A DNA stretch of 64,000 bases from UMGS363 sp051891935. Its GTDB lineage: Bacteria; Bacillota; Clostridia; Oscillospirales; Ruminococcaceae. The notes beneath the pieces were generated by a model. The model saw only the letters and a list, made by a program, of their open reading frames with translations, made no database searches and had not been told where the DNA came from. The stretch lies in contig JBJFFR010000183.1 of NCBI GenBank assembly GCA_051891935.1, forward strand, positions 16,721 to 80,720. The letters run 5' to 3'. Numbering within the stretch: the first letter of the stretch is position 1; every line of letters starts with the position of its first letter. The position numbers were made by a program, and so were the translations under genes. Positions 31,174 through 39,322 of the stretch are shown piece after piece.

Positions 31174-31210
31174 TTCGTAATGCGTAATTATTTGTTGCGC
31201 TGTTAATTTA
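31165..31210 (+). repeat. Family A repeat, solitary left end
   Basis: AATGCGTAATTCGTAATGCG followed by TAATTATTTGTTGCGCTGTT matches the left ends of the complete copies, then similarity stops before a terminator. The element is truncated. Confidence 0.75.
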
Positions 31211-31222
31211 TGATATTTTTTT

Positions 31223-31257
31223 CCCGAAAAGACTAATTGTTTTTTCGGGATTTTTTG
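31223..31257 (+). terminator. Terminator upstream of rlmB
   Basis: CCCGAAAA / TTTTTTCGGG stem with TTTTTT tail. Confidence 0.8.
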
Positions 31258-31286
31258 TTGCAATTTATGATGAAATATGCTATAAT
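31258..31286 (+). promoter_or_regulatory. rlmB promoter
   Basis: TTGCAA 31258-31263, 17-base spacer ending TGC, TATAAT 31281-31286, directly after the terminator. Confidence 0.7.
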
Positions 31287-31367
31287 ATTAAAGATAATAT
31301 TATAATCGGGCAAACTATGCAATTTTACATTTATTTTTATATATTTTACCGATATCAAGGAGAAATT

Positions 31368-32282
31368 ATGGCTTATAATAACAATAAAGGAGCGGCGCCA
31401 AATAAGCGCGGCTCGGATAACAGAGGTTTTCGGAACGACCGCAGCTCACGTTCAGGGGGCAGAAACGGCGGCTATCGTGAAAGACGTTCTTCGGAGGACG
31501 AGCAGTTCAGAGGCGAGCGTGAAGAAAGCGTCGGACGTGATGATGACAACGGCGGTCTTATAATAGGAAGAAATCCCGTTATCGAGGCTCTGAAGTCGGG
31601 CAGGCAGATCGATACCGTTTATGTTGACAGCGACAGCGGCGGAAGCATCGGTCTTATCTGCAAAATGGCAAAGGAGAGAGATATCGTTGTCAAGCAGGTA
31701 AGTCCGCAGAAGCTTGATTCAATGTCGGATGGGAAATCTCACCAGGGCGTTATCGCTTCGGGAGCTTGTGCCGAATATTCGAGCGTTGAGGAGATACTTG
31801 AAAGGGCAAAGAGCAAGGGCACCGATCCGTTCATCATAATCTGTGATGAGATCGAGGATCCGCACAATCTCGGTGCGATAATCCGTACAGCCGAGGCTGC
31901 GGGAGCAGACGGCATCATTATCCCGAAGAGAAGGAGCGCTTCGCTCAATCAGACGGTCTACAAGACCTCGGCAGGTGCGGCAAGCTATGTTCCCGTTGCA
32001 AGGGTGTCAAATCTTGCTGCGGCGATGGATGAGCTTAAAGAAAACGGAGTATGGATATACGGCACGGACGCTTCGGGCGAGGATTACACAAAGGTAGATA
32101 CGAGCGGTCCATGCGCTATCGTTATAGGCTCGGAGGGCTTCGGAATGGGAAGGCTCACGAGGGAAAAATGTGATTTTCTGTTAAAGCTTCCGATGTTCGG
32201 GCAGGTCAATTCGCTCAACGCTTCGGTCGCTGCAGGAATTTTTATGTATGAAACGGTCCGCAGAAGAGGACTTAAAAAATAA
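31368..32282 (+). CDS. rlmB: 23S rRNA (guanosine-2'-O)-methyltransferase RlmB (TrmH family)
   Basis: SPOUT-fold 2'-O-methyltransferase. 304 residues: an atypical ~60-residue N-terminal extension rich in Arg, Gly and Asn (GFRNDRSSRSGGRNGGYRER), then substrate-binding GGLIIGRNPVIEALKSGRQ, and the SPOUT core IICDEIEDPHNLGAIIRTAEAAGADGIIIP, IVIGSEGFGMGRL and the knot LPMFGQVNSLNASVAAGIFMYE. AAGGAG precedes ATG 31368. The extension is probably disordered and may bind RNA. The next gene starts 21 bases later. Confidence 0.93.
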   Translation: MAYNNNKGAAPNKRGSDNRGFRNDRSSRSGGRNGGYRERRSSEDEQFRGEREESVGRDDDNGGLIIGRNPVIEALKSGRQIDTVYVDSDSGGSIGLICKMAKERDIVVKQVSPQKLDSMSDGKSHQGVIASGACAEYSSVEEILERAKSKGTDPFIIICDEIEDPHNLGAIIRTAEAAGADGIIIPKRRSASLNQTVYKTSAGAASYVPVARVSNLAAAMDELKENGVWIYGTDASGEDYTKVDTSGPCAIVIGSEGFGMGRLTREKCDFLLKLPMFGQVNSLNASVAAGIFMYETVRRRGLKK

Positions 32283-32303
32283 CCGGTTTGGGGGTGAAGA
32301 ATT

Positions 32304-35045
32304 TTGTCAGACAAGCTTTACTCGGTTGATGATATCATAAACGAATACTCGGGCAAAAGCAGCACAAGCGGCGGAAAAAAGGAAAGCGTTGACGAGCTGC
32401 TTGAAAATCTTGGAAAAAGTGAACCAACCGAAAAGGTAACGATGCACAACACCGATATTTTCGGCAAGATCAGCGAAGAAATAGCCAATGATACCAAAGC
32501 ATCCGAAAAAACGGAGAAAAAGGAAAAGCCGGACGGAGCTTTTGAGGAAAAATACGGAAGACTTTCCGAAAAAATGAGCGAGGTCGCAAAGCGTGAGAGC
32601 GAAACTCCCGAAAAGATCGTTAAGGGACAGGGCAGAGAACGCTCCTTCTCGGAGAAGATCGAAAGCGGTTTTGAGGAGGATAAAAAGGACGAGAGATCCG
32701 ATTCGCTTGCGCAGCGTTTTCGGAACAAAAAGAAGCAGGAGGAAGAGGAAGCGGTTGAAGAAGCGCCTAAGCCTGTGCCAACCGTTCAAAGACCCGTGCG
32801 GCCCGACCCTTATGATAAATATGCCGCTATCGCAGAGGACAATGGCGAAGCGGAGAAAGCAGCGGACGGAACTTCTTCCGAAACGATCAAAAAGGGAAAG
32901 AGCCTTGATGAGATACTTGACGAATACTCAAAAGATCGTCCTTCACAGAGAGCGAAAAAAGAATTCACGCAGCACCGCAGCATAACCGAATTCTTCACGA
33001 GAAGGATACCGACTGATGATGCAGGCGGTGAGCTTTCCGATGAGATGCGCCGTCTTCGCAAGGAAAGAATGTCGAGGACGCAGAGTGTTTCTCCGGTTGA
33101 AAGAAAGTCAATATCGGATATCGACCTAAAGCTTGATGACAAGATACTCCCCGACACATCACAGTTTAAGATAGATCCCGAAGCTGCAAAGCTTGATGAG
33201 CTTAAAGAGCGTCGTAACAAGAAGATAAAGGATTTCGTACTTGTCGGCGATGAAGAGGATGAGCCCGACGAGGATAACGATGAAAAGGCTATCGAGGATT
33301 ATGAGGAATACGATGATGCGGCGGCTATTGTCAGCGACATCGACCGCATAAGGGGAACGCTGATGCTGCGGCTTGTTGTCGTAGCGGTCTGTCTTGCGGT
33401 GAGCGCATATATCTCGCTTGCAAACGATCTCGGCGGACTTCCGATGTTTGATCTGCTCAACAAGAGGACGCAGACGAACACATATCTATTTGTTAATGCG
33501 ATAATCGGCATACTTGCGCTGTTTTCGGCTTATCCCGTTGTAAGCTGCGGCTTGTCAAAGCTTTTTGCGATGAAAGCGGACTGCGACAGTTTAAGTGCCG
33601 TTGCGATGGTAACGGGAATTGCGAACTGCGTTATAATGTTTGCAAACAGCAATCTCATAAAGGGCAGCATCGTTCATATCTATCTTACGACTGCGATACT
33701 TTCGCTGCTTTTCAACACGTTGGGAAAGCTGCTGATAGTGACAAGGACGAGGCGAAGTTTCGGCTTTGTTTCGGGTACAAGCGACAAATACGCTGTGCTT
33801 AAGGTCGAGGATGAAGAAACGGCGCAGAACTTCACAAGGGGAACGCTGCGTGACTTCCCGAGCCTTGTTTCGATGAAGAAAACGGAGATGCTCCGTGACT
33901 TTTTGAAGATTTCGTATGCCCCCGACAGCACGGACAGCTTCTGCCGTGTATTTACGCCGATCGTTCTTGCGGCAGGCATTATTGTCGGAGTGCTTGCAGG
34001 CTTTGTTGCGAAGGGCGAATACGGCTCGGCAGGCGCTTATGTCGGTTTCTCGGTATTCACGGGCTGCGTTGCGATATGCTCGGCAGTTTCGCTGATGCTT
34101 GTGGTAAATCTTCCTATGGAGCGTTCTTCAAAGAAAAATGCGGAGCTCCAGGGTGCACTGCTCGGATATGATGCGGTAGAGGAGCTTGCGGACACGAACA
34201 GCGTTCTCATTGATGCGGCACAGCTTTTTCCGCAGGGAAGCGTTACACTTTCTGCGATAAAGGTTTTTTCCGACACGAGAATTGACGAAGCGATCGTTGA
34301 GGCGGCAAGCCTTACAAATCAGTCGGGAAGCATACTCAGGAATATGTTCTATGATATAATTGCAGGAAAAACGGAGCTTCTTAACCCGGTTGAAAGCTAT
34401 ATTTTCGAGGATTCAATGGGACTTTGCGGCTGGATAAACAACAAGCGTGTGCTTCTCGGCAGCCGTGAGCTTATGATAAATCACAGTATTGAGGAAGTTC
34501 CCTCTGCGGCGAAGGAGCAGGAATACACAAAGGGCGGAAAATCGGCTGTGTATCTTTCCATTTCGGGTGAGCTTTCGGCGATGTTCGTTGTTGAGATAAG
34601 CCCGTCGCTCGAGGTCAAGAGAGCACTGACGGAGCTTTCAAAGCAGGGCGTTTACACGGTGATAAAGACGGTCGATTCGCTTATTTCGATAAATATGATC
34701 TCGGAGCTTTACGGTGTTTCGTCCGAATATTTCAAGCTGCTCCCGTTCAGACTTTATGAGAAGTACGAAGAAACGGTTTCATACGAACCGAAGATAAGGG
34801 CGTCGGCGGCTTGCTCGGGAAAATTCGCTGCACTTTCGTCTATGATATGCACTTGCAAGAATCTCCGCGGAACTATCACGACGGGCATTGCGCTCGAGGC
34901 GGTTTCAATACTTCTCGGAATAATGATATGCTTTGCAATGGTGCTGCTGAAATGCTTTGGGGAGCTTTCGGCGACTATGACCTGTGCATATAATCTTTGC
35001 TTTGCGGCGGTATTTGTTATTTTCCAGACATTTCGAAAAGTTTGA
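32304..35045 (+). CDS. Degenerate P-type ATPase-like membrane protein with disordered N terminus
   Basis: 913 residues from TTG 32304, preceded by GGGGGTGA. Residues 1-~340 are highly charged and low complexity, with repeated short motifs SVDDIINEYS (about 8-17) and SLDEILDEYS (about 203). From ~345 a P1B-ATPase-like layout follows: helices in pairs, then the expected phosphorylation strand TNSVLIDAAQLFPQGSVT (Asp at ~636 kept, but KTGT is replaced by AAQL), RVLLGSRELM, KGGKSAVYLSISGELSAMFVVEI, a TGD position reading KTVDS, and no GDGxND. Two C-terminal helices end the protein. Predicted to be catalytically dead. It is likely co-transcribed with rlmB. Confidence 0.75.
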   Translation: MSDKLYSVDDIINEYSGKSSTSGGKKESVDELLENLGKSEPTEKVTMHNTDIFGKISEEIANDTKASEKTEKKEKPDGAFEEKYGRLSEKMSEVAKRESETPEKIVKGQGRERSFSEKIESGFEEDKKDERSDSLAQRFRNKKKQEEEEAVEEAPKPVPTVQRPVRPDPYDKYAAIAEDNGEAEKAADGTSSETIKKGKSLDEILDEYSKDRPSQRAKKEFTQHRSITEFFTRRIPTDDAGGELSDEMRRLRKERMSRTQSVSPVERKSISDIDLKLDDKILPDTSQFKIDPEAAKLDELKERRNKKIKDFVLVGDEEDEPDEDNDEKAIEDYEEYDDAAAIVSDIDRIRGTLMLRLVVVAVCLAVSAYISLANDLGGLPMFDLLNKRTQTNTYLFVNAIIGILALFSAYPVVSCGLSKLFAMKADCDSLSAVAMVTGIANCVIMFANSNLIKGSIVHIYLTTAILSLLFNTLGKLLIVTRTRRSFGFVSGTSDKYAVLKVEDEETAQNFTRGTLRDFPSLVSMKKTEMLRDFLKISYAPDSTDSFCRVFTPIVLAAGIIVGVLAGFVAKGEYGSAGAYVGFSVFTGCVAICSAVSLMLVVNLPMERSSKKNAELQGALLGYDAVEELADTNSVLIDAAQLFPQGSVTLSAIKVFSDTRIDEAIVEAASLTNQSGSILRNMFYDIIAGKTELLNPVESYIFEDSMGLCGWINNKRVLLGSRELMINHSIEEVPSAAKEQEYTKGGKSAVYLSISGELSAMFVVEISPSLEVKRALTELSKQGVYTVIKTVDSLISINMISELYGVSSEYFKLLPFRLYEKYEETVSYEPKIRASAACSGKFAALSSMICTCKNLRGTITTGIALEAVSILLGIMICFAMVLLKCFGELSATMTCAYNLCFAAVFVIFQTFRKV

Positions 35046-35074
35046 ACAAAATCATAAAAAAGTATTTACATTTT

Positions 35075-35103
35075 TGCCGTAATACGGTATAATATATATG
35101 GTT
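35075..35103 (+). promoter_or_regulatory. Promoter of the chemoreceptor gene
   Basis: TTTACA 35075-35080, 17-base spacer, TATAAT 35098-35103; the spacer contains the small palindrome GCCGTAATACGGT. Confidence 0.7.
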
Positions 35104-35134
35104 TCAATTTATATAACAAAAAGGGTGGTCGCAA

Positions 35135-37102
35135 ATGGTCAAGAAAAAAATTGGTTTTGATAAAAAGATACTGTTTTACACCTGTGCGCTGATGGTAGTT
35201 CTGCAGATGATAGTTACAACTATCGGTTATACGTTTTCCTGTAATATTATCACGGACGAAGTCAATGCAAAGGTCATCGCTCAGATGAAGGTGTATTCAA
35301 ATGAGTTTGACAGATGGATAAACAGCAAAGAGGACGGACTCACTTCCGTCGGACGTTCCGTTGCTGATTTTAATCTTGAAAAAGCAGAAGCGACAAAGAT
35401 ACTTAACGCGCGTAAAAGTGCCGACAGCTCTATAATGGAGAATTATATTGCCTATCCAAACGATAGTGTTATTTTTGCTTCGGGTATCGACTGTCCCGAA
35501 GGACTTATCGCTACCGAGCGTGAATGGTATATAAGAGCTGTTGAAGCAAACGGAAAGATGATCTGTACCGATCCCTACATAGACGCAAATACGGGCTGTC
35601 TTGTTATTACGGTCGCAAAGGCAATTGAAGCAAACGGTTCGCTGTACTGCGTTGTCGGTGCCGATGTTACAATTGATGAACTGGTTGCAAAATGCGGTGA
35701 GATCCAAATATATGAAAAAGCATATCCGTTCCTAATTTCCAATAGCCTTGATTTTATTGTTCACGAGAATCAGGACTTCCTTCCCTATGTAGCTGATGGA
35801 CAGGCTGTTTTCACAAATGTTGCCGATGTTCCGCAGTACGCAGGTCAGGATATCCAACCCGATACAATTTTCCAGACAAAGGATTACAATAATAAAAAGG
35901 TAGTTATATGTACTTCTCCTCTTTCAAACGGCTGGATGCTCGGATACAGCATTAATTATAGAGAGTATGCACAAGCTTCTACCTTCCTTGGAACAGTAAA
36001 TGCGATCATTCTTCTTCCGAGCGTTCTTATCGTACTTATTCTGGGATACATTCTTCTCAAGAGATGTCTTAAGCCTGTCAAGAGCATTTACAAGGCTATC
36101 GTCAGCATGGAAAACGGCGATCTCAGCTACGCTCCTGACTATTTCGGAAACGATGTTCTCGGACAGCTTTGCGAGGGACTTGCAAAAACCAATACCGCAC
36201 TAAAGGGCTATGTTGATGATATCGCAACGAATCTCAATAAAATGGCGAACGGAAGCTTTGACATTAAGTTTGAAGCTGAATATGTCGGTGACTTCACATC
36301 AATAAAGGGTTCAATAATTGAGATCGCAGAGTCTATGCACGGCGTTATCAACGGCGTAAGCACAGCGTCGGCAGAGGTAACTATCGGCGCAGACAGCGTT
36401 TCCGAAACCGCAACGAGCCTTGCAATGGGCGCAAGCGAGCAGTCCCGAACCGTTGACGAGCTTAACGAGATCATAGAACGCTTTATGACGCTCGTTTCGG
36501 AAAGCGGCGATAACGCTGACAAGGCAAGAGATTATGCCGATCAGACAGGCGAGTGTATCGAAAACAGCAATGTCAGCATGAAAGAGCTGCTTGATTCCAT
36601 GGAACAGATCACCGAGATGTCAACACAGATCGAAAAGATCGTTAAAACCATTGATGATATCGCATTCCAGACGAATATCCTTGCTCTCAACGCTGCTGTT
36701 GAGGCTGCAAGAGCAGGTGCCGCAGGCAAGGGCTTCGCAGTTGTTGCAGACGAGGTAAGAAACCTTGCTTCCAAGTCTGCGGAGGCTGCAAAGGGAACAA
36801 CTGCACTTATCCATAATTCTACCGAAGCCGTTGCAAGAGGTTCGGCTATCGCAAACGCAACCGCCGAATCGCTTGAAGCTGTTACAGTTAAGTCGAGAGA
36901 TGTAAATGCTCTTGTTGAAAGAATTTCAAAGGCCTGCGATGAGCAGAGATCGGAGATAGGCGTTATTACCGACAAGCTTACAGCTATTTCGGATATCGCA
37001 AGAAAGAATGCCGCTACCGCCGAAGAATCCGCCGCATCGAGCGAGGAGCTCAGCGGTCAGGCAAGAACTCTTGACGATCTTATGGCAGGATTCAGAAATT
37101 GA
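35135..37102 (+). CDS. Methyl-accepting chemotaxis protein
   Basis: 655 residues. Transmembrane 1 (about 12-34), an extracytoplasmic dCache-type sensor (YSNEFDRWINSKEDGL ... TEREWYIRAVEANGKMICTDPYIDANTGCLVITVAKAI), transmembrane 2 (about 288-310), a HAMP domain (RCLKPVKSIYKAIVSMENGDLSY), and a cytoplasmic signalling helix bundle whose tip is DDIAFQTNILALNAAVEAARAGAAGKGFAVVADEVRNLA. It would bind a small ligand outside and signal to CheA/CheW, none of which are in the window. Sensor ligand unknown; dCache domains often take amino acids. Confidence 0.95.
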   Translation: MVKKKIGFDKKILFYTCALMVVLQMIVTTIGYTFSCNIITDEVNAKVIAQMKVYSNEFDRWINSKEDGLTSVGRSVADFNLEKAEATKILNARKSADSSIMENYIAYPNDSVIFASGIDCPEGLIATEREWYIRAVEANGKMICTDPYIDANTGCLVITVAKAIEANGSLYCVVGADVTIDELVAKCGEIQIYEKAYPFLISNSLDFIVHENQDFLPYVADGQAVFTNVADVPQYAGQDIQPDTIFQTKDYNNKKVVICTSPLSNGWMLGYSINYREYAQASTFLGTVNAIILLPSVLIVLILGYILLKRCLKPVKSIYKAIVSMENGDLSYAPDYFGNDVLGQLCEGLAKTNTALKGYVDDIATNLNKMANGSFDIKFEAEYVGDFTSIKGSIIEIAESMHGVINGVSTASAEVTIGADSVSETATSLAMGASEQSRTVDELNEIIERFMTLVSESGDNADKARDYADQTGECIENSNVSMKELLDSMEQITEMSTQIEKIVKTIDDIAFQTNILALNAAVEAARAGAAGKGFAVVADEVRNLASKSAEAAKGTTALIHNSTEAVARGSAIANATAESLEAVTVKSRDVNALVERISKACDEQRSEIGVITDKLTAISDIARKNAATAEESAASSEELSGQARTLDDLMAGFRN

Positions 37103-37114
37103 TCAATAATTAAT

Positions 37115-37156
37115 AACCGCCGTTCAATGCACAAACTCATTGAACGGCGGTTTTAT
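37115..37156 (+). terminator. Terminator of the chemoreceptor gene
   Basis: AACCGCCGTTCAATG / CATTGAACGGCGGTT perfect stem with a TTTT tail. Confidence 0.85.
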
Positions 37157-37165
37157 AGTATAAGG

Positions 37166-37207
37166 AAAACCGCCGCAATTCAAAGTGAACTGCGGCGGTT
37201 TTGGTTT
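37166..37207. terminator. Second adjacent hairpin
   Basis: AAAACCGCCGCAATTC / AACTGCGGCGGTTTT stem, related to the preceding hairpin through CCGCCG. May terminate transcription from either side. Confidence 0.7.
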
Positions 37208-37395
37208 TGTCGGTTGTGATTATGTTAAGACTTGATGTTGATATGTAGTGTCGTTCATGATGTTGTAGCTTGTGTCATTCGTGTTGTTGTTCATGCTGTC
37301 CTTCTTGATGTCGAACCCGTTGTCGTATAAAATGTCATTCCCGATGTTTTTCGTGCTGTCTTACATGATGTCGGTATGTTGTTTAATTAAACACT
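37206..37395 (-). repeat. T/G-rich degenerate repeat tract without an intact gene
   Basis: On the minus strand it reads as loose 48-60-base units starting GACATCATG, GACATCAAG and AACATCATG. In one frame these give Asn/Asp-rich segments such as DIKKDSMNNNTNDTSY and NIMNDTTYQHQ, with an internal stop and no start. It may be a remnant of a repeat-protein gene or a non-coding tract. Confidence 0.35.
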
Positions 37396-37405
37396 TGGTT
37401 GGGGA

Positions 37406-37876
37406 TTATTCTTCGGTCTTTTCGGTTTCGATAACTTCGCCTTCAAGTACCTCGGGAGCTTCTTCAGCAGTTTCGGGAGCTTCCTCTGCAGCTGCTTCCT
37501 CTTCCTGCGGCGGCTCGGGCTTAACAAGCTTTGCTCCGCAGTGACCGCAGAATGAATTCTCAATTGGACATTCAGCGCCGCATTCTGCGCACTTAACTGC
37601 GCCCTTGAGGGAAAGAAGCTGTGCCTTCATCTCGTCGATAGCGTTGAGAGCCTCGGTAGTTTCATTGACGGTTTCTGCGATATCAGCGTCGGGAGCGTCC
37701 TTATACTTGTTATAGTAGAATTCTCCGATAGCTGAATAGTTGGAGCGGACAACGCCTTCTTTGGAAAGGATCTTGCTGTTAAGTCTTGCGCTTTCGCCTA
37801 CAAGCTTTGTCTTTTCACTTACTACTTTACCTGTTTCGCTGATAGTTTTGCTGATTTTTTCAATTACATCGTTCAT
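37406..37876 (-). CDS. Coiled-coil zinc-ribbon protein
   Basis: 156 residues. An N-terminal amphipathic helical region (VIEKISKTISETGKVVSEKTKLVGESARLNSKI...), a SNYSAIGEFYYNKY segment, then one zinc ribbon CAECGAECPIENSFCGHCGAKL (about 107-128) and an acidic Glu/Ala tail. AGGAGG precedes ATG by 7 bases. This combination recurs as an uncharacterised zinc-ribbon protein in Firmicutes. Probably transcribed from the palindromic promoter at 37976-38016. Role unknown. Confidence 0.75.
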   Translation of the reverse strand: MNDVIEKISKTISETGKVVSEKTKLVGESARLNSKILSKEGVVRSNYSAIGEFYYNKYKDAPDADIAETVNETTEALNAIDEMKAQLLSLKGAVKCAECGAECPIENSFCGHCGAKLVKPEPPQEEEAAAEEAPETAEEAPEVLEGEVIETEKTEE

Positions 37877-37975
37877 TATGTTTTCCTCCTGTCGAAAGTT
37901 TAGTGAATTTGTGTAAGAAATTCCGAACGACCCTTGAAATCGCCCCTCATTCCTTACATTTAATATTTATCTTGC

Positions 37976-38016
37976 TTGACATTTAATATTATACATCATA
38001 TAATATTAAATGTCAA
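37976..38016. promoter_or_regulatory. Perfect palindrome encoding two back-to-back consensus promoters
   Basis: TTGACATTTAATATTATA (37976-37993), a 5-base centre, and its exact inverse (37999-38016). Read on plus: TTGACA, 17 bases, TATAAT (37999-38004). Read on minus: TTGACA (38016-38011), 17 bases, TATAAT (37993-37988). The minus reading would drive 37406-37876; the plus reading would make RNA antisense to the nucleoside phosphorylase gene. The right arm also encodes the last codons and stop of that gene, and the hairpin could instead end its transcript. Confidence 0.7.
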
Positions 38017-39322
38017 TAGTTTTTATAATATTTTTTATAATTTTTTTATTTTCATTGGAAAGTGTCGATTCTATGCGGAAAAGTGAACGAAATTCTTCGC
38101 CGAGATCGTCAAGTTCACACTCTGTTGAGGTAAAAAGTGTGCCAAGGCGTTCACCCTTATGAACATGATCGCCGACCTTCTTATCAAATATTATGCCTGC
38201 GGTCGGGTCGATAGAAGACTCCTTCGATTTTCTGCCTGCGCCGAGCTTGAGGGAGATCATTCCTGTTTCTTCGCAGGAGATCGAATTGACAAAGCCTTCC
38301 TTGTCCGAGAATATCTCAAGGCTCTGCGAAGCTTTTCCGAAGAGTGAGTAATCTTCGATCACATTCGGGTCGCCGCCCTGTGCGCAAATCATTCTGCGGA
38401 GTGCTTCAAGCGCTTTTCCCGAAGCAAGGGCGTCTTCCGCCATAGCAAAGCATTCTTCAAATGTGCCCTTGCCTGCAAGACGAAGCATTTCGGCAGCGAG
38501 CGTGAGTGAAACTTCTTTAAGGTCGTTCGGAGCATTTCCTTTAAGCGCTTCGATAGCTTCGATGACTTCGAGCGAATTTCCGACAGCCATTCCGAGCGGC
38601 TGATCCATATCCGTGAGGACGGCGGAGCATTTTCTTTTGGCGAGCGTTCCCACGTTTACCATTGCACGGGCAAGCTTTTCTGCGTCTTCTTCGGTCTTCA
38701 TAAATGCGCCGTCACCGACCTTTACGTCGAGGACAATTCCATCTGCACCCGTTGCAAGCTTTTTGCTCATTATGGACGAGCATATAAGAGGAATGCTGTC
38801 AACGGTCGCTGTTGCGTTCCGAAGTGCGTACAGCTTTTTATCCGCAGGGACGAGCGAGCCGGTCTGACCTGCAACTGCGAAGCCTGCTTTTTTTACGCAG
38901 GAGATAAACTCATCGTAGGAGAGTGAGGTGTTGAAGCCCGGGATAGATTCGAGCTTGTCTATCGTTCCGCCCGTATGTCCGAGGCCTCTGCCCGACATTT
39001 TGGGAACATAAATTCCGCAGCTTGCCGCTATCGGTGCGGTTATGAGGGTAGTTTTATCGCCGACTCCGCCTGTGCTGTGCTTATCGGCGCAGAATTTGTC
39101 AAGATTTGGTTTGATCATATCGCCCGAACGAGCCATTTCCATCGTGAGTTCGGTGGTTTCTTTGTCCGATAAAGAAGAAAAGCATACCGCCATAAGCAGT
39201 GCCGAAGCCTGATAATCGGGGATGCTGCCGGAAACATATCCGGCAACAAACCATTTTATCTCTTCGGCAGAAAGCTCTGCGCCATGCTTTTTCTTTTCTA
39301 TCAATTCATACATCGTTATCAT
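38006..39322 (-). CDS. pdp: Pyrimidine-nucleoside phosphorylase
   Basis: Splits thymidine/uridine with phosphate to the base and (deoxy)ribose-1-phosphate. 438 residues, standard for the DeoA/Pdp family. Seen: the signature SGRGLGHTGGTIDKLESIPGF near residue 110, phosphate site KHSTGGVGDKTTL, substrate site with KLYALRNATATVDSIPLICSSIMSKKLA, and a C-terminal alpha/beta domain with AGIIFDKKVGDHVHKGERL. Its ATG overlaps the stop of the SpoIID-like gene (ATGA). ATG 39313 is a possible later start. Bifunctional Pdp and thymidine-specific DeoA cannot be separated here with certainty. Confidence 0.94.
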   Translation of the reverse strand: MITMYELIEKKKHGAELSAEEIKWFVAGYVSGSIPDYQASALLMAVCFSSLSDKETTELTMEMARSGDMIKPNLDKFCADKHSTGGVGDKTTLITAPIAASCGIYVPKMSGRGLGHTGGTIDKLESIPGFNTSLSYDEFISCVKKAGFAVAGQTGSLVPADKKLYALRNATATVDSIPLICSSIMSKKLATGADGIVLDVKVGDGAFMKTEEDAEKLARAMVNVGTLAKRKCSAVLTDMDQPLGMAVGNSLEVIEAIEALKGNAPNDLKEVSLTLAAEMLRLAGKGTFEECFAMAEDALASGKALEALRRMICAQGGDPNVIEDYSLFGKASQSLEIFSDKEGFVNSISCEETGMISLKLGAGRKSKESSIDPTAGIIFDKKVGDHVHKGERLGTLFTSTECELDDLGEEFRSLFRIESTLSNENKKIIKNIIKTIDI

